Positions 1 to 7,652 of a stretch of DNA of 41,982 bases are shown piece after piece. The notes under the pieces are model-generated. The model was not told the origin of the DNA, did not search any database, and worked only from the letters and a program-made list of their open reading frames with translations. The position numbers and the translations under genes are program-made. Every line of letters begins with the position of its first letter. Positions within the stretch are counted from its first letter, which is position 1. This DNA comes from Alphaproteobacteria bacterium (GTDB taxonomy: Bacteria; Pseudomonadota; Alphaproteobacteria; CAAHEQ01; UBA3637), in assembly GCA_900772625.1 (NCBI GenBank), contig CAAHEQ010000025.1, forward strand, positions 1 through 41,982, read 5' to 3'.

Positions 1-622
1 AGCCGCTGTTGCTTAAAGGGGCAAATAGTGGCAAGTCAGCGGCCGCAACAGTGTCAACCGTCAAAAGCCCGCACGCCGTTTTTGGGTGCAAGTCTTTTTT
101 GTATTCCAACATAAAAAACTTTTCGCCCAGCGCATTAGGGGTCAGGCTTTCGATATAATTGCCAAACTCGGATGCGATATTGTCGCTGGTGATATAAGAA
201 ACTAAAAAGTCGGTTGAGCCATACGGCGCGTCTGTTAAGGGTGATGTCCGTGTGATGTTTGTGTCGGGAGCACGTCGCCCGCAAAGATTGGTTTGAGGCA
301 CACCCGTTTTGTTGTCAATGCAAAATAATTTCCATTGCACATTGGTGTTGAGATTGTATCCTGTGGGTAAAAACTGAGTTGCTGTAGAAGGAAAAGTCGT
401 TGTACCACTCCAAAACTCGTACGCAAGCTTTTGCACGTCTGAGTCTTCCTCTTTTTGGACAATTTCACCTGCTTGCACCAATGCATTGTGTTGCACAAGC
501 AATTCCGTGACAGGCAAGTCTGCCTGCGGTTTATCCATCATTTTGAGAGCATCAGAGCGCGGATAAAATCCGTAAAAAACGATGCTGAGCAAGAAAGTAA
601 AGGCAACCAGTAAATATAACAT
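1..622 (-). CDS. Membrane-anchored hypothetical protein (3' end outside window)
   Basis: The reading frame is open from an ATG at 622 down to the window edge (about 207 codons seen), so the C terminus is missing. The start is preceded by an AAAGGGA ribosome binding site and a candidate promoter at 651-679. The first 20 or so residues (MLYLLVAFTFLLSIVFYGFY) form one hydrophobic segment, followed by a soluble region with a Cys pair (FCIDNKTG...NLCGRR) and a further Cys, which suggests an exported, inner-membrane-anchored protein. There is no clear prepilin peptidase site. I do not recognise the family. It could belong with the pilin-like proteins elsewhere in the window, but nothing in the sequence proves this. 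Confidence 0.6.
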   Translation of the reverse strand, partial: MLYLLVAFTFLLSIVFYGFYPRSDALKMMDKPQADLPVTELLVQHNALVQAGEIVQKEEDSDVQKLAYEFWSGTTTFPSTATQFLPTGYNLNTNVQWKLFCIDNKTGVPQTNLCGRRAPDTNITRTSPLTDAPYGSTDFLVSYITSDNIASEFGNYIESLTPNALGEKFFMLEYKKDLHPKTACGLLTVDTVAAADLPLFAPLSNSG

Positions 623-650
623 TTTATTTCCCTTTATTACTACTTTCAAA

Positions 651-679
651 AGGATAACTCCTTTTTTGTTATTTTTCAA
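651..679 (-). promoter_or_regulatory. Putative sigma70 promoter for the edge-truncated gene
   Basis: Minus strand: -35 TTGAAA (674-679), 17-base spacer, -10 TATCCT (651-656). Transcription would start near 644, about 22 bases before the ATG at 622. Confidence 0.4.
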
Positions 680-680
680 C

Positions 681-712
681 AAAAAAATGCATTTTTTATA
701 AAAAAGAATGCA
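681..712 (-). terminator. Rho-independent terminator overlapping the end of the YgjP-like gene
   Basis: On the minus strand TGCATT (707-712) pairs with AATGCA (688-693), with additional A/T pairing inside, followed by seven T (687-681). The stop codon of the YgjP-like gene (696-698) lies in the loop, so the hairpin is part of the gene end. Confidence 0.65.
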
Positions 713-1376
713 GCTTCCCGCCGTTTTGTTTCAGCCAGTTCTTGGCTTTGGCAGCTTCGGGGTACAGCTTGCGCACAACTTGCCAAAATTGTGGTGAATG
801 GTTCATCTGAGTTAAATGTGCCACTTCGTGCGCGATGACGTAATCGAGCACATCTTTGGGCGCCAGCGCAAGCCGCCACGAAAAGGACAGATGTCCTGTG
901 CCAGAGCAACTTCCCCACCGCGAAAACGTGTCACGCACGGTGACATGTTTGATGGTTTGACCCGTGTGCTCGGCATAGATTTGCGCTTGATGTGTGATGT
1001 ACTTTAAAAGCTCGACTTTGATAAAATCCTTTGTACGGCGGTGAAAATGCTCGATGTGTCCCGAAATGTAAAGCGTGCCATTTTGGATAAATGCGCCTTG
1101 CTTTAAAGTCGTTTGCTTTAAGCACAGCGGTTGCCCTAAAAGTGATATTTGCATATCGGGTGCAAAAGTTTGCTTTGCAGGGTGCGCTTTGATATTGGCC
1201 TTAAGCCACACAAGGTGCTTTGCAGCAAAAGCTTTTGCGATAAGCAAAGGGCACAGATAGGGAATACTCAAAGTCGGCCTGCCCGTTTTAGCGTTAATGC
1301 TCAGCGCCATCGAGCGTCTGCCTTTTTTGCGCACAACGTCAATTTCAATGCCTTCAAGTGTTATAGATCCTGCCAT
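696..1376 (-). CDS. YgjP-like zinc metallohydrolase (DUF45/SprT-like fold)
   Basis: A 226-residue protein of the YgjP/YgjP-like (DUF45) family. The diagnostic zinc site near the C terminus reads HEVAHLTQMNHSPQFW, i.e. HExxH plus a third His in the NHSxxFW context typical of the family. Just before it is the conserved region TFSRWGSCSGTGHLSFSWRL. The N terminus has the family's RRSMALSI strand. Family members are cytoplasmic. E. coli YgjP has been reported as a UTP pyrophosphatase, but the physiological role is unclear, so no gene symbol is given. The start overlaps the end of the YcgN-like gene by 16 bases and has no clear Shine-Dalgarno site, which implies translational coupling. Confidence 0.85.
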   Translation of the reverse strand: MAGSITLEGIEIDVVRKKGRRSMALSINAKTGRPTLSIPYLCPLLIAKAFAAKHLVWLKANIKAHPAKQTFAPDMQISLLGQPLCLKQTTLKQGAFIQNGTLYISGHIEHFHRRTKDFIKVELLKYITHQAQIYAEHTGQTIKHVTVRDTFSRWGSCSGTGHLSFSWRLALAPKDVLDYVIAHEVAHLTQMNHSPQFWQVVRKLYPEAAKAKNWLKQNGGKLHSFL

Positions 1377-1810
1377 TTGACAACATAGTCTTCATAATTA
1401 TCGGGTTCGATATAAGGGATTGCGCGGTCTTTGACCGAAATGCCATACGTGTGAACAGAGTTTCTTTTACCCGAAATCAACGGGTGCCACGGCGGCAAAG
1501 TTTTATACTTCATCAGCCACAAATAAGCACATGTTTTTGGAAGCCACTTTTTGCATTTTTTAATGTTTTGAGGCGTCAGCTTAATGCAATCGGGTACTGT
1601 GTCCCAACGCTTTGCATAATCTTTGCAGCGTCCCGAGCACACATCAAGCAACGGGCAAGCGATTTTTGTAAAGCGAATACGCCACACGCCGATTTTGACT
1701 AAACAGCACTTGCCGCACTTGTCACACACGGCTTCCCACTCTTTATCGGTCAGCTCGGAAAGCTTTTTGTTTTCCCAAAAAGGTTGCATTGTTTTATCTT
1801 TTTTCATCAT
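1361..1810 (-). CDS. YcgN-like cysteine-cluster protein (UPF0260)
   Basis: A protein of 149 residues (E. coli YcgN is of similar length). It opens with FWENKKLSELTDKEWEAVC and the CDKCGKCC cluster, then KIACPLLD and C..YAKRWDTVPDCIKLTP, all characteristic of the UPF0260/YcgN family. The eight or so conserved cysteines suggest a metal or Fe-S site, but the function is not established. ATG codons at 1810, 1807 and 1789 are all possible starts. None has a good Shine-Dalgarno site, and the -10 box sits so close that the 1810 start may be leaderless. It is the first gene of a two-gene unit with the YgjP-like gene. Confidence 0.85.
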   Translation of the reverse strand: MMKKDKTMQPFWENKKLSELTDKEWEAVCDKCGKCCLVKIGVWRIRFTKIACPLLDVCSGRCKDYAKRWDTVPDCIKLTPQNIKKCKKWLPKTCAYLWLMKYKTLPPWHPLISGKRNSVHTYGISVKDRAIPYIEPDNYEDYVVKWQDL

Positions 1811-1816
1811 ACAAGC

Positions 1817-1844
1817 ATTATAGTTCGTTTTTATACAAAATCAA
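1817..1844 (-). promoter_or_regulatory. Consensus -10 promoter for the ycgN-like/ygjP-like pair
   Basis: Minus strand: -35 TTGATT (1839-1844), 16-base spacer, perfect -10 TATAAT (1817-1822). The expected +1 falls at 1810, the A of the first ATG. Confidence 0.6.
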
Positions 1845-1856
1845 TTAAATTTTTGC

Positions 1857-1885
1857 GTGACAAAAAGAGCTATAAATGATAACAT
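1857..1885 (+). promoter_or_regulatory. Putative promoter for the small membrane protein pair
   Basis: Plus strand: GTGACA (1857-1862), 17-base spacer, TAACAT (1880-1885), divergent from the 1817-1844 promoter. Only a moderate match to consensus. Confidence 0.35.
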
Positions 1886-1910
1886 CAAAGTATTAAAAAA
1901 GGAGATGAAA

Positions 1911-2111
1911 ATGATTCGTTTTATTTTATCTATGTTGTTTATCGGTGCTTTCTTGGCGTTTTTTGTCATCGCCGTTTTGTGCGTTTGTATGGGCTTTACC
2001 GTTAAAGAATCGATTAACTGGATTTTAAACAGAGCCGAGCAGACCCAAAGCGTTGTTGTCAGCACGGTTAAAGAGGCCAGCAAAACTGTCGAGAAAATAT
2101 CCAATGAGTGA
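1911..2111 (+). CDS. Small single-pass membrane protein
   Basis: A 66-residue protein. The ATG at 1911 is chosen over an upstream in-frame ATG because AAGGAG (1899-1904) lies 6 bases before it. Residues 2-28 or so are strongly hydrophobic (FILSMLFIGAFLAFFVIAVL), followed by a polar, probably helical tail rich in Glu, Ser, Val and Lys. The family is not recognised. The stop overlaps the start of the next gene by 8 bases, so the two are co-translated and may act together. Confidence 0.6.
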   Translation: MIRFILSMLFIGAFLAFFVIAVLCVCMGFTVKESINWILNRAEQTQSVVVSTVKEASKTVEKISNE

Positions 2112-2589
2112 GTCCGAAAACAAATCCTTTTTACACACGTTGTTGATGCCGTTGGCATTGTTTTTTGCAGGGCTAAAACATTTTTCAAGGTGGATTATCT
2201 TTTTTACTTTAATCGGTCTTGTTCTGTTTTTCTTATACGACCGATATGCGAATTCGACTTATCTAGAAGATTCGACAAGCGATTTTCAGGTCGGCTCTTT
2301 TGCGCGCCACAAAAAGTACAACAGCCCCCTAAAGCGTGGTCGAACAGTCGATTTAAAAGACGAGCTTGCCAAACATTATGGCACTCAGGTTGAAAAGGGC
2401 AAAGCCACCGCACCTGTGGTTAAAAATCGGGTGTCGTCCGAAAATGCGCTCCAAAAGCCAAAAGCAAAGCCTTTGCCAGAAGTAAAGGTCAAGGTTGAAC
2501 CTGTCGTGGATTTAAAGCCTCTTGGCGCGGATTTTGCGCCTCTTTCAAAAGGTTCGATTCAAGACGAAGTGCGATCTCGCTTGCAATAA
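2104..2589 (+). CDS. Single-pass membrane protein with Lys/Pro-rich tail, unknown
   Basis: A 161-residue protein. The ATG at 2104 overlaps the preceding stop (ATGAGTGA). A longer in-frame start at 2053 would lie inside the upstream gene and is less likely. One transmembrane segment around residues 29-46 (WIIFFTLIGLVLFFLYDRYA) is followed by a basic, proline-rich periplasmic or cytoplasmic tail (QKPKAKPLPEVKVKVEPVVD) and a charged C terminus. I do not recognise the family. The layout resembles small envelope or scaffold proteins, but no function can be assigned. Confidence 0.6.
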   Translation: MSESENKSFLHTLLMPLALFFAGLKHFSRWIIFFTLIGLVLFFLYDRYANSTYLEDSTSDFQVGSFARHKKYNSPLKRGRTVDLKDELAKHYGTQVEKGKATAPVVKNRVSSENALQKPKAKPLPEVKVKVEPVVDLKPLGADFAPLSKGSIQDEVRSRLQ

Positions 2590-2605
2590 AATTGCGCGTT
2601 TTTGA

Positions 2606-2638
2606 GGTTGTGCGGCGCATTTATGTGCCGTTTGAACC
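2606..2638 (+). other. Intergenic hairpin
   Basis: CGGCGCA (2613-2619) pairs with TGTGCCG (2624-2630) around a four-base loop. Flanking GGTT/AACC can extend it. There is no T-run directly after it, so it is not a classical terminator. It may still end or process the upstream transcript. Confidence 0.35.
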
Positions 2639-2695
2639 AAAGTAGATATTGTTTTTTCGCTTTATTTTTTTCATTTGTTTAATTGAGGAGAAATG

Positions 2696-3205
2696 ATGCG
2701 GGAAAAGAGACTTTATTTACTGCGCCATACGCAAGCTTGCAAAGCGTGTAAAACATGCATAGACTTTGAAACACCGCTGACGAAAAATGGGCGCAAGCAA
2801 GCTCAGCAGGTTGGTTTTTATTTAAAAAAGCACGCCTGTCACCCAGAGCTTGTCTTTTGCTCGAAGGCTAAACGCTGTATTGATACGCTGAGTATTATAA
2901 AAAAAGATATGCCTCCTGCGCCTGTTGTTTATCACCACTTTTTATATTTAGCATCAGGCTATACAGTTTTGGAAATGCTTAATTTTATTGGTGATGATAT
3001 TGACAATGTGTTAGTCGTTGGGCACAGTCAAGCCATCTGTCAATTGCCAGTATTGTTGCTGCCCGATGTGCGCCATATCGACAAGCGGTTAAACAGAGCC
3101 TATCCATGCGGTACGCTGATTTGCTTAAGCTTTCCTTTTTCAAGCCCGCATTGGCGTGACGTGTTGTGTCATCAAATGAAAATTGACGACATTTTTTATC
3201 CGTGA
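2696..3205 (+). CDS. SixA-like histidine phosphatase
   Basis: A histidine phosphatase superfamily protein, small branch (SixA-like). The catalytic N-terminal motif is LYLLRHTQA (Arg-His-Thr), and the second His lies in VLVVGHSQAICQLP. PLTKNGRKQAQQVGFYLKK and CSKAKRCIDTL match the usual positions after the first motif. Family members remove phosphate from phosphohistidine or small phosphoesters, and the real substrate cannot be read from sequence. Tandem ATGs occur at 2693 and 2696. AGGAG (2686-2690) sits 2 and 5 bases before them, favouring 2696. It is rather Cys-rich (ACKACKTCIDFE). It precedes the ATP synthase operon, which has its own promoter. Confidence 0.75.
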   Translation: MREKRLYLLRHTQACKACKTCIDFETPLTKNGRKQAQQVGFYLKKHACHPELVFCSKAKRCIDTLSIIKKDMPPAPVVYHHFLYLASGYTVLEMLNFIGDDIDNVLVVGHSQAICQLPVLLLPDVRHIDKRLNRAYPCGTLICLSFPFSSPHWRDVLCHQMKIDDIFYP

Positions 3206-3211
3206 AAAAAC

Positions 3212-3240
3212 TTGCAGTATCCCTTAAATTATGCTACAAC
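3212..3240 (+). promoter_or_regulatory. Putative promoter of the F1-ATPase operon
   Basis: TTGCAG (3212-3217), 17-base spacer, TACAAC (3235-3240), predicted +1 near 3247. This would place the in-frame ATG at 3231 outside the transcript and supports the start at 3270. Confidence 0.5.
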
Positions 3241-3269
3241 CAAGAAAGAAAGTTGAAAAGGGGATTAAA

Positions 3270-5087
3270 ATGGCTCGGCAATCACACAAAAAATACGAAT
3301 TCGAACAGATCGTTGTTGACGTGACAGTCGCAAGTAAAATGACTGAGGCGCAAAAAAAAACAATTGAAACGCTTGTAGCCAAAGCGGTGGGCGCTAAAAC
3401 GGCGCTACTGAATATCAAATATGATGCGGGCTTGCTCGGCGGATTGCAATTGCAAGTTGGCTCGTGCTTGATTGACGCGTCTGTGCGTGCCAAGTTGTCT
3501 AAGATTGAAAATATCCTTGAAACTGCGCGGTTGAAAAAGACCACGCCCGAGGATTTTGAACAAATCCTCAAAACATGGGCAGATAATCATTTGCTTGCCC
3601 CAAAGGTGGAAAACGTGGGACGTGTGTTGTCGGTTAAAGACGGTATTGCGCGCGTGCAAGGAATGAACCGCGTGAAGGCGGGCGAGCTGATTCGCTTTAA
3701 CGATACCGTGGCGGGAATTGTTTTTACCGTGAATAAAAACTATACAGACGTTGTTTTGTTGGCCGAAGCAGGTGCACTGGATGAAGGTGACCTTGCTGTG
3801 CAGACGGGCGATGTAGTGCGCGTACCTGTGGGGATGTCGCTGATTGGGCGCGTGGTGGATGCTTTGGGCACGCCGATTGACGGGTTGGGCGATTTGAATG
3901 CGGAAATGAAAATGCCGCTGGAAGCCCCTGTTGCAGGCATTGTTGAGCGCCAGCCTGTGTGCAAGCCTTTCCCAACGGGATTAAAAGTCATTGACGCGTT
4001 GGTGCCGATTGGTTTGGGGCAACGCGAGCTTGTCGTTGGCGACCGCCAGACGGGCAAAACTTCCATTTTAATTGACGCGATTTTAAATCAAAAAGAACAT
4101 AATTTACAGGCCAAAAAGCCACAAGATAAAATCTATTGCATTTATGTTGCCATTGGGCAAAAGCAATCCACGGTGGCTGAACTCGTGCGCTTGTTGCAAG
4201 AATCGGGCGCGATGGATTATACGTGCGTTGTGAGCGCGTCTGCGTCTGATACTGCGGCTTTGCAATATGCTGCGCCGTTTACGGGCACAACAATTGCAGA
4301 GTACTTCCGCGACCGTTCGATGAATGCGGTTGTGTTTTACGATGACTTGACAAAGCACGCAAATGCGTATCGGCAAATCTCGCTTTTGCTGCGCCGACCA
4401 CCTGGCCGAGAAGCCTACCCTGGTGACATTTTTTATTTACACTCGCGCTTGCTTGAGCGTGCTGCGATGATGAGCGATGACAAGGGTGGCGGCTCACTGA
4501 CGGCAATTCCTGTGGTGGAAACGCAAGAAGGCGACCTGTCGGCCTATATTCCAACAAATGTGATTTCGATTACGGACGGGCAGATTTTCCTTGAGAACAG
4601 TTTGTTTAATCAAGGCGTACGTCCTGCCGTGAATGTCGGGCTTTCCGTCAGCCGTGTCGGATCGCAAGCGCAGCGCCCGCTGATGGCAAAAATTGCAGGC
4701 TCGATGAAGCTAGAGTTGGCGCAGTACCGAGAAATGCTTTCGTTTGCGCAAATTGCCTCGGATCTGGACTCCTCAACGCAAGAGTTGCTCCACAAAGGCG
4801 TTCGAATGACCGAAGTTCTAAAGCAACCCGTGCATAAACCGCTTGCCTTTGTCGATGAGTATTTAAGCCTTTATGCCGTCAGCAACGGTTTTTATGTGGG
4901 AATTAAGCCTGCGGACATTGCTGCCATAGAGCGAGGCTTGATTGACAAAATGCATACGCATTACCCCGACTTAATCGATGCGATTGACCGAGCGGGTAAA
5001 GAGTTGCCAGCTGCTAGCAAAAAGCAACTGGACGAGGCTATTCGTGAAGTAATTACTGAGGTTATGGCAAACGAGCAAAGAAAATGA
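3270..5087 (+). CDS. atpA: F1-ATPase subunit alpha fused to the C-terminal domain of subunit delta
   Basis: Residues 92-605 or so are a full-length F1 alpha subunit: Walker A GDRQTGKT (257-264), arginine finger in VGLSVSRVGSQAQ (Arg462), and the family's C-terminal helical domain. Residues 14-85 or so are not alpha. They match the C-terminal domain of subunit delta/OSCP (a beta strand VVDVTVA, then LTEAQ-like helix, YDAGLLGGLQLQVGSCLIDASVRAKL, corresponding to the D.SLIGG...G..VIDGS.R..L pattern). The six-helix N-terminal half of delta is absent, and no atpH precedes the gene. In known enzymes the delta C-terminal domain binds the b-subunit stalk, so here that contact would be covalently tied to alpha. 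The start at 3270 has AAGGGGA five bases upstream. The stop overlaps atpG by four bases. Confidence 0.92.
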   Translation: MARQSHKKYEFEQIVVDVTVASKMTEAQKKTIETLVAKAVGAKTALLNIKYDAGLLGGLQLQVGSCLIDASVRAKLSKIENILETARLKKTTPEDFEQILKTWADNHLLAPKVENVGRVLSVKDGIARVQGMNRVKAGELIRFNDTVAGIVFTVNKNYTDVVLLAEAGALDEGDLAVQTGDVVRVPVGMSLIGRVVDALGTPIDGLGDLNAEMKMPLEAPVAGIVERQPVCKPFPTGLKVIDALVPIGLGQRELVVGDRQTGKTSILIDAILNQKEHNLQAKKPQDKIYCIYVAIGQKQSTVAELVRLLQESGAMDYTCVVSASASDTAALQYAAPFTGTTIAEYFRDRSMNAVVFYDDLTKHANAYRQISLLLRRPPGREAYPGDIFYLHSRLLERAAMMSDDKGGGSLTAIPVVETQEGDLSAYIPTNVISITDGQIFLENSLFNQGVRPAVNVGLSVSRVGSQAQRPLMAKIAGSMKLELAQYREMLSFAQIASDLDSSTQELLHKGVRMTEVLKQPVHKPLAFVDEYLSLYAVSNGFYVGIKPADIAAIERGLIDKMHTHYPDLIDAIDRAGKELPAASKKQLDEAIREVITEVMANEQRK

Positions 5088-6151
5088 GCGGATTAAAGCA
5101 ACTTAAAACGCAAATGAACACCGTGCAAACAACGTTGAAAATCACAACGGCGATGCGGATGGTGGCCGTTTCGCATTTAAGAAAGTCGCACGCATTGCTT
5201 TTGGATGCATATCCTTATTTGGACGAAATCACGCGGATGCTACGCCGATTGGTGCGCCAAGTGTCGACACGCACGCAGCTGGAGGCTGGAACGCCCAAAT
5301 TGCCCGCTTTGATTAAAGGACATACCCAAGAGAAAAAACATCTGGTGCTGTGTATCAGCTCGGACGATGGTTTTTGCGGGCGCTTTAATCAAAGTGTTGT
5401 TGCGATGACCGAGCAAGTCTTAAACTATCTTCAAACGCAAACAAATCAGAAAGTGTCGGTCGTGTGCTTTGGGCAAAAAGGAGCTGAGATTTTAAAGCGT
5501 CACCACGCGGATTTGAAAATCCACCAAGTCCTTAATTCTGTTCGCCAAAAGCAATCTGTTTACGAATCGGCAGAGCGAATGGCGATGAATGTGATTGACG
5601 CTTTTTATCGGGGGGATTTTGATACGTGCTCGGTTGTTTACAGCGAATTTAAAAGTGCAGCCCTTCAGCAAATCAAGGTCGAACAACTCGTGCCTTTTCA
5701 AATCTTTCACCACGAAAATAAATGGGATTTTTTAATGCAGCAAGACGAACCTGACTATGTGCAGCGGGATGTTTTGGGTCGCAAGAAAGTAAAAAAGTCT
5801 GACGCGCGATTGTTCAGCGCTATCGGTGGCGCGCAAATGACGTCACCATTGATGGACATAGAGTCGGATGCTTTGTTAAAAGAATCAACGCGCTTGCCCG
5901 AAGCATATGACTATTTACCCTCGGACGAGAAAATGCTGGAGGCTGTTTTGTACCCGTTTATCGAAGCGCATATTTACAAAATCTTGCTCAATACAGAAGC
6001 TTCCGAAAACGCCGCGCGAATGCTCGCAATGGAAAACGCGACCCAAAACGCGTCTGATATGATGAAACAGTTTCAAAAAAAATACCACCGCCGCCGTCAA
6101 GAAATTGTGACCAAGGACTTAACGGAAGTGGTGGCAGGCTCGATGACTTAA
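5084..6151 (+). CDS. atpG: F1-ATPase subunit gamma with about 66-residue insertion
   Basis: The central rotor shaft of ATP synthase. The N-terminal helix (LKTQMNTVQTTLKITTAMRMVAVS) and C-terminal helix (ENAARMLAMENATQNASDMM ... RRQEIVTKDLTEVVAG) form the coiled coil that turns inside alpha3beta3, and the central Rossmann-like part includes LCISSDDGFCGRFN. At 355 residues it is longer than the usual 285-300. The excess lies at residues 208-273 or so, between VEQLVPFQIF and YDYLPSDE, and is Lys/Asp-rich without Cys. Plant and cyanobacterial gamma subunits carry a regulatory insert at a comparable place, but this one has no recognisable similarity to it. The ATGA overlap with atpA indicates translational coupling. 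Confidence 0.92.
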   Translation: MSGLKQLKTQMNTVQTTLKITTAMRMVAVSHLRKSHALLLDAYPYLDEITRMLRRLVRQVSTRTQLEAGTPKLPALIKGHTQEKKHLVLCISSDDGFCGRFNQSVVAMTEQVLNYLQTQTNQKVSVVCFGQKGAEILKRHHADLKIHQVLNSVRQKQSVYESAERMAMNVIDAFYRGDFDTCSVVYSEFKSAALQQIKVEQLVPFQIFHHENKWDFLMQQDEPDYVQRDVLGRKKVKKSDARLFSAIGGAQMTSPLMDIESDALLKESTRLPEAYDYLPSDEKMLEAVLYPFIEAHIYKILLNTEASENAARMLAMENATQNASDMMKQFQKKYHRRRQEIVTKDLTEVVAGSMT

Positions 6152-6161
6152 GGAGTTGAAA

Positions 6162-7652
6162 ATGACAGAGAAAAAGACGGATAAAAAAGGAAAAATCATT
6201 GCAATCTCGGGCTCGGTTGTGGACGTGGCTTTCGAAAAAGGCGAGCTGCCGATTTTGCAAACAGCTTTGCACATTTACCGAGACGATAACAAAAACGATG
6301 TTGTCACGCTCGAGGTTGTCCAGCTGCTCGAAAAAAGTGTTGTTCGCGCGCTGGCTCTGTCCTCCACAGATGGGCTTTATCTGGGCCAAGAAGTCATCAA
6401 TACCGATGCGCCGATTATGGTGCCTGTGGGCTCGGCGACATTAGGGCGCGTGATGAATGTGACGGGAGATCCTTTGGACGGCCTAGGCGCGATTAAAAGC
6501 GATCACAAGTTGCCGATCCACCAAAAGCCCCCTGCATTTGTCGATCAAGCAACGGGCACTTCAGTGCTTGTGACGGGCATCAAAGTCATAGACCTGCTGT
6601 GCCCTTATGCCAAAGGCGGCAAGATTGGCTTGTTTGGAGGCGCGGGCGTTGGCAAAACCGTGATTATTATGGAATTGATTAACAACATCGCAAAAAAACA
6701 CGGCGGCTATTCGGTGTTTACAGGTGTTGGCGAGCGCACGCGCGAGGGCAATGATTTGTATAACGAGATGATTAAAAGCGGCGTGATAAACCTGAAAAAC
6801 GATACATCTAAAGCGGCGCTTGTGTTTGGACAGATGAATGAAGCCCCTGGTGCCAGAGCGCTGGTTGCGCTGACGGGCTTGACAGTGGCCGAGTATTTTC
6901 GCGACAAAAAGGGGCAAGATGTTTTGCTTTTCATCGATAACATTTTCCGTTTTTCGCAAGCAGGCTCAGAAGTGTCATCGCTTTTGGGACGTATTCCTTC
7001 GGCGGTGGGCTATCAGCCAACACTCGCAACCGATATGGGCGAATTGCAAGAGCGTATTACCTCCACCAAACACGGCTCGATTACATCCGTGCAAGCGGTG
7101 TATGTGCCAGCTGATGACTTGACAGATCCAGCGCCTGCTACGACTTTTGCGCACTTGGACGCAACAACCGTTTTAAGCCGCAGCATTGCCGAGCAGGGGC
7201 TTTATCCTGCGGTTGATCCGCTGGAGTCCTCCAGCCGTATTTTGTCGGCCGACATCGTGGGCAAAGAGCACTATGAGGTGGCCAGTGCCGTTTTGCGTAT
7301 TTTGCAAACATATAAATCATTGCAAGACATTATTGCGATTTTGGGCGTGGACGAGCTGTCTAGCGAAGACAAAATGACGGTCGCGCGGGCGCGTAAAATC
7401 CAGCGTTTCTTAACGCAGCCGTTCACGGTTGCAGAAGGCTTTACAGGCAAGCAAGGCCGTTTAGTCGACTTATCCGATACAATCGCGGGCTTTAAAGCAA
7501 TTGTGGAGGGCAAATGTGATGATTGGCCCGAACAAGCGTTCTATATGGTGGGGACGCTGGACGAGGCAGAACAGCGCGCAAAAGCGCTGAAAGCCGAACA
7601 AAGCACGCCGCTTGAACAATTAGCGCAAGAGCAGGAGGGCGCCGATGCCTGA
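6162..7652 (+). CDS. atpD: F1-ATPase subunit beta
   Basis: The catalytic subunit of ATP synthase, 496 residues. Walker A GGAGVGKT (159-166), catalytic Glu in GVGERTREG (Glu191), Walker B region DVLLFIDNIFRFSQAG, and the DELSEEDK-type signature seen as DELSSEDKMTVARARKIQRF are all intact. The ATG at 6162 has AAGGAG six bases upstream. An in-frame TTG at 6156 lies on the ribosome binding site and is rejected. The C terminus extends past the usual end with a Glu/Gln-rich tail. The stop overlaps the atpC start by eight bases. Confidence 0.97.
   Translation: MTEKKTDKKGKIIAISGSVVDVAFEKGELPILQTALHIYRDDNKNDVVTLEVVQLLEKSVVRALALSSTDGLYLGQEVINTDAPIMVPVGSATLGRVMNVTGDPLDGLGAIKSDHKLPIHQKPPAFVDQATGTSVLVTGIKVIDLLCPYAKGGKIGLFGGAGVGKTVIIMELINNIAKKHGGYSVFTGVGERTREGNDLYNEMIKSGVINLKNDTSKAALVFGQMNEAPGARALVALTGLTVAEYFRDKKGQDVLLFIDNIFRFSQAGSEVSSLLGRIPSAVGYQPTLATDMGELQERITSTKHGSITSVQAVYVPADDLTDPAPATTFAHLDATTVLSRSIAEQGLYPAVDPLESSSRILSADIVGKEHYEVASAVLRILQTYKSLQDIIAILGVDELSSEDKMTVARARKIQRFLTQPFTVAEGFTGKQGRLVDLSDTIAGFKAIVEGKCDDWPEQAFYMVGTLDEAEQRAKALKAEQSTPLEQLAQEQEGADA

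Noticed and set aside
2606..2638. Hairpin considered as a terminator
   Set aside because: The stem is good but no T-run follows it, so it is listed only as a hairpin.
3231..3269. Longer N terminus for the delta-alpha fusion
   Set aside because: The ATG at 3231 lies on the predicted promoter spacer and lacks a ribosome binding site, whereas 3270 has AAGGGGA at good spacing.
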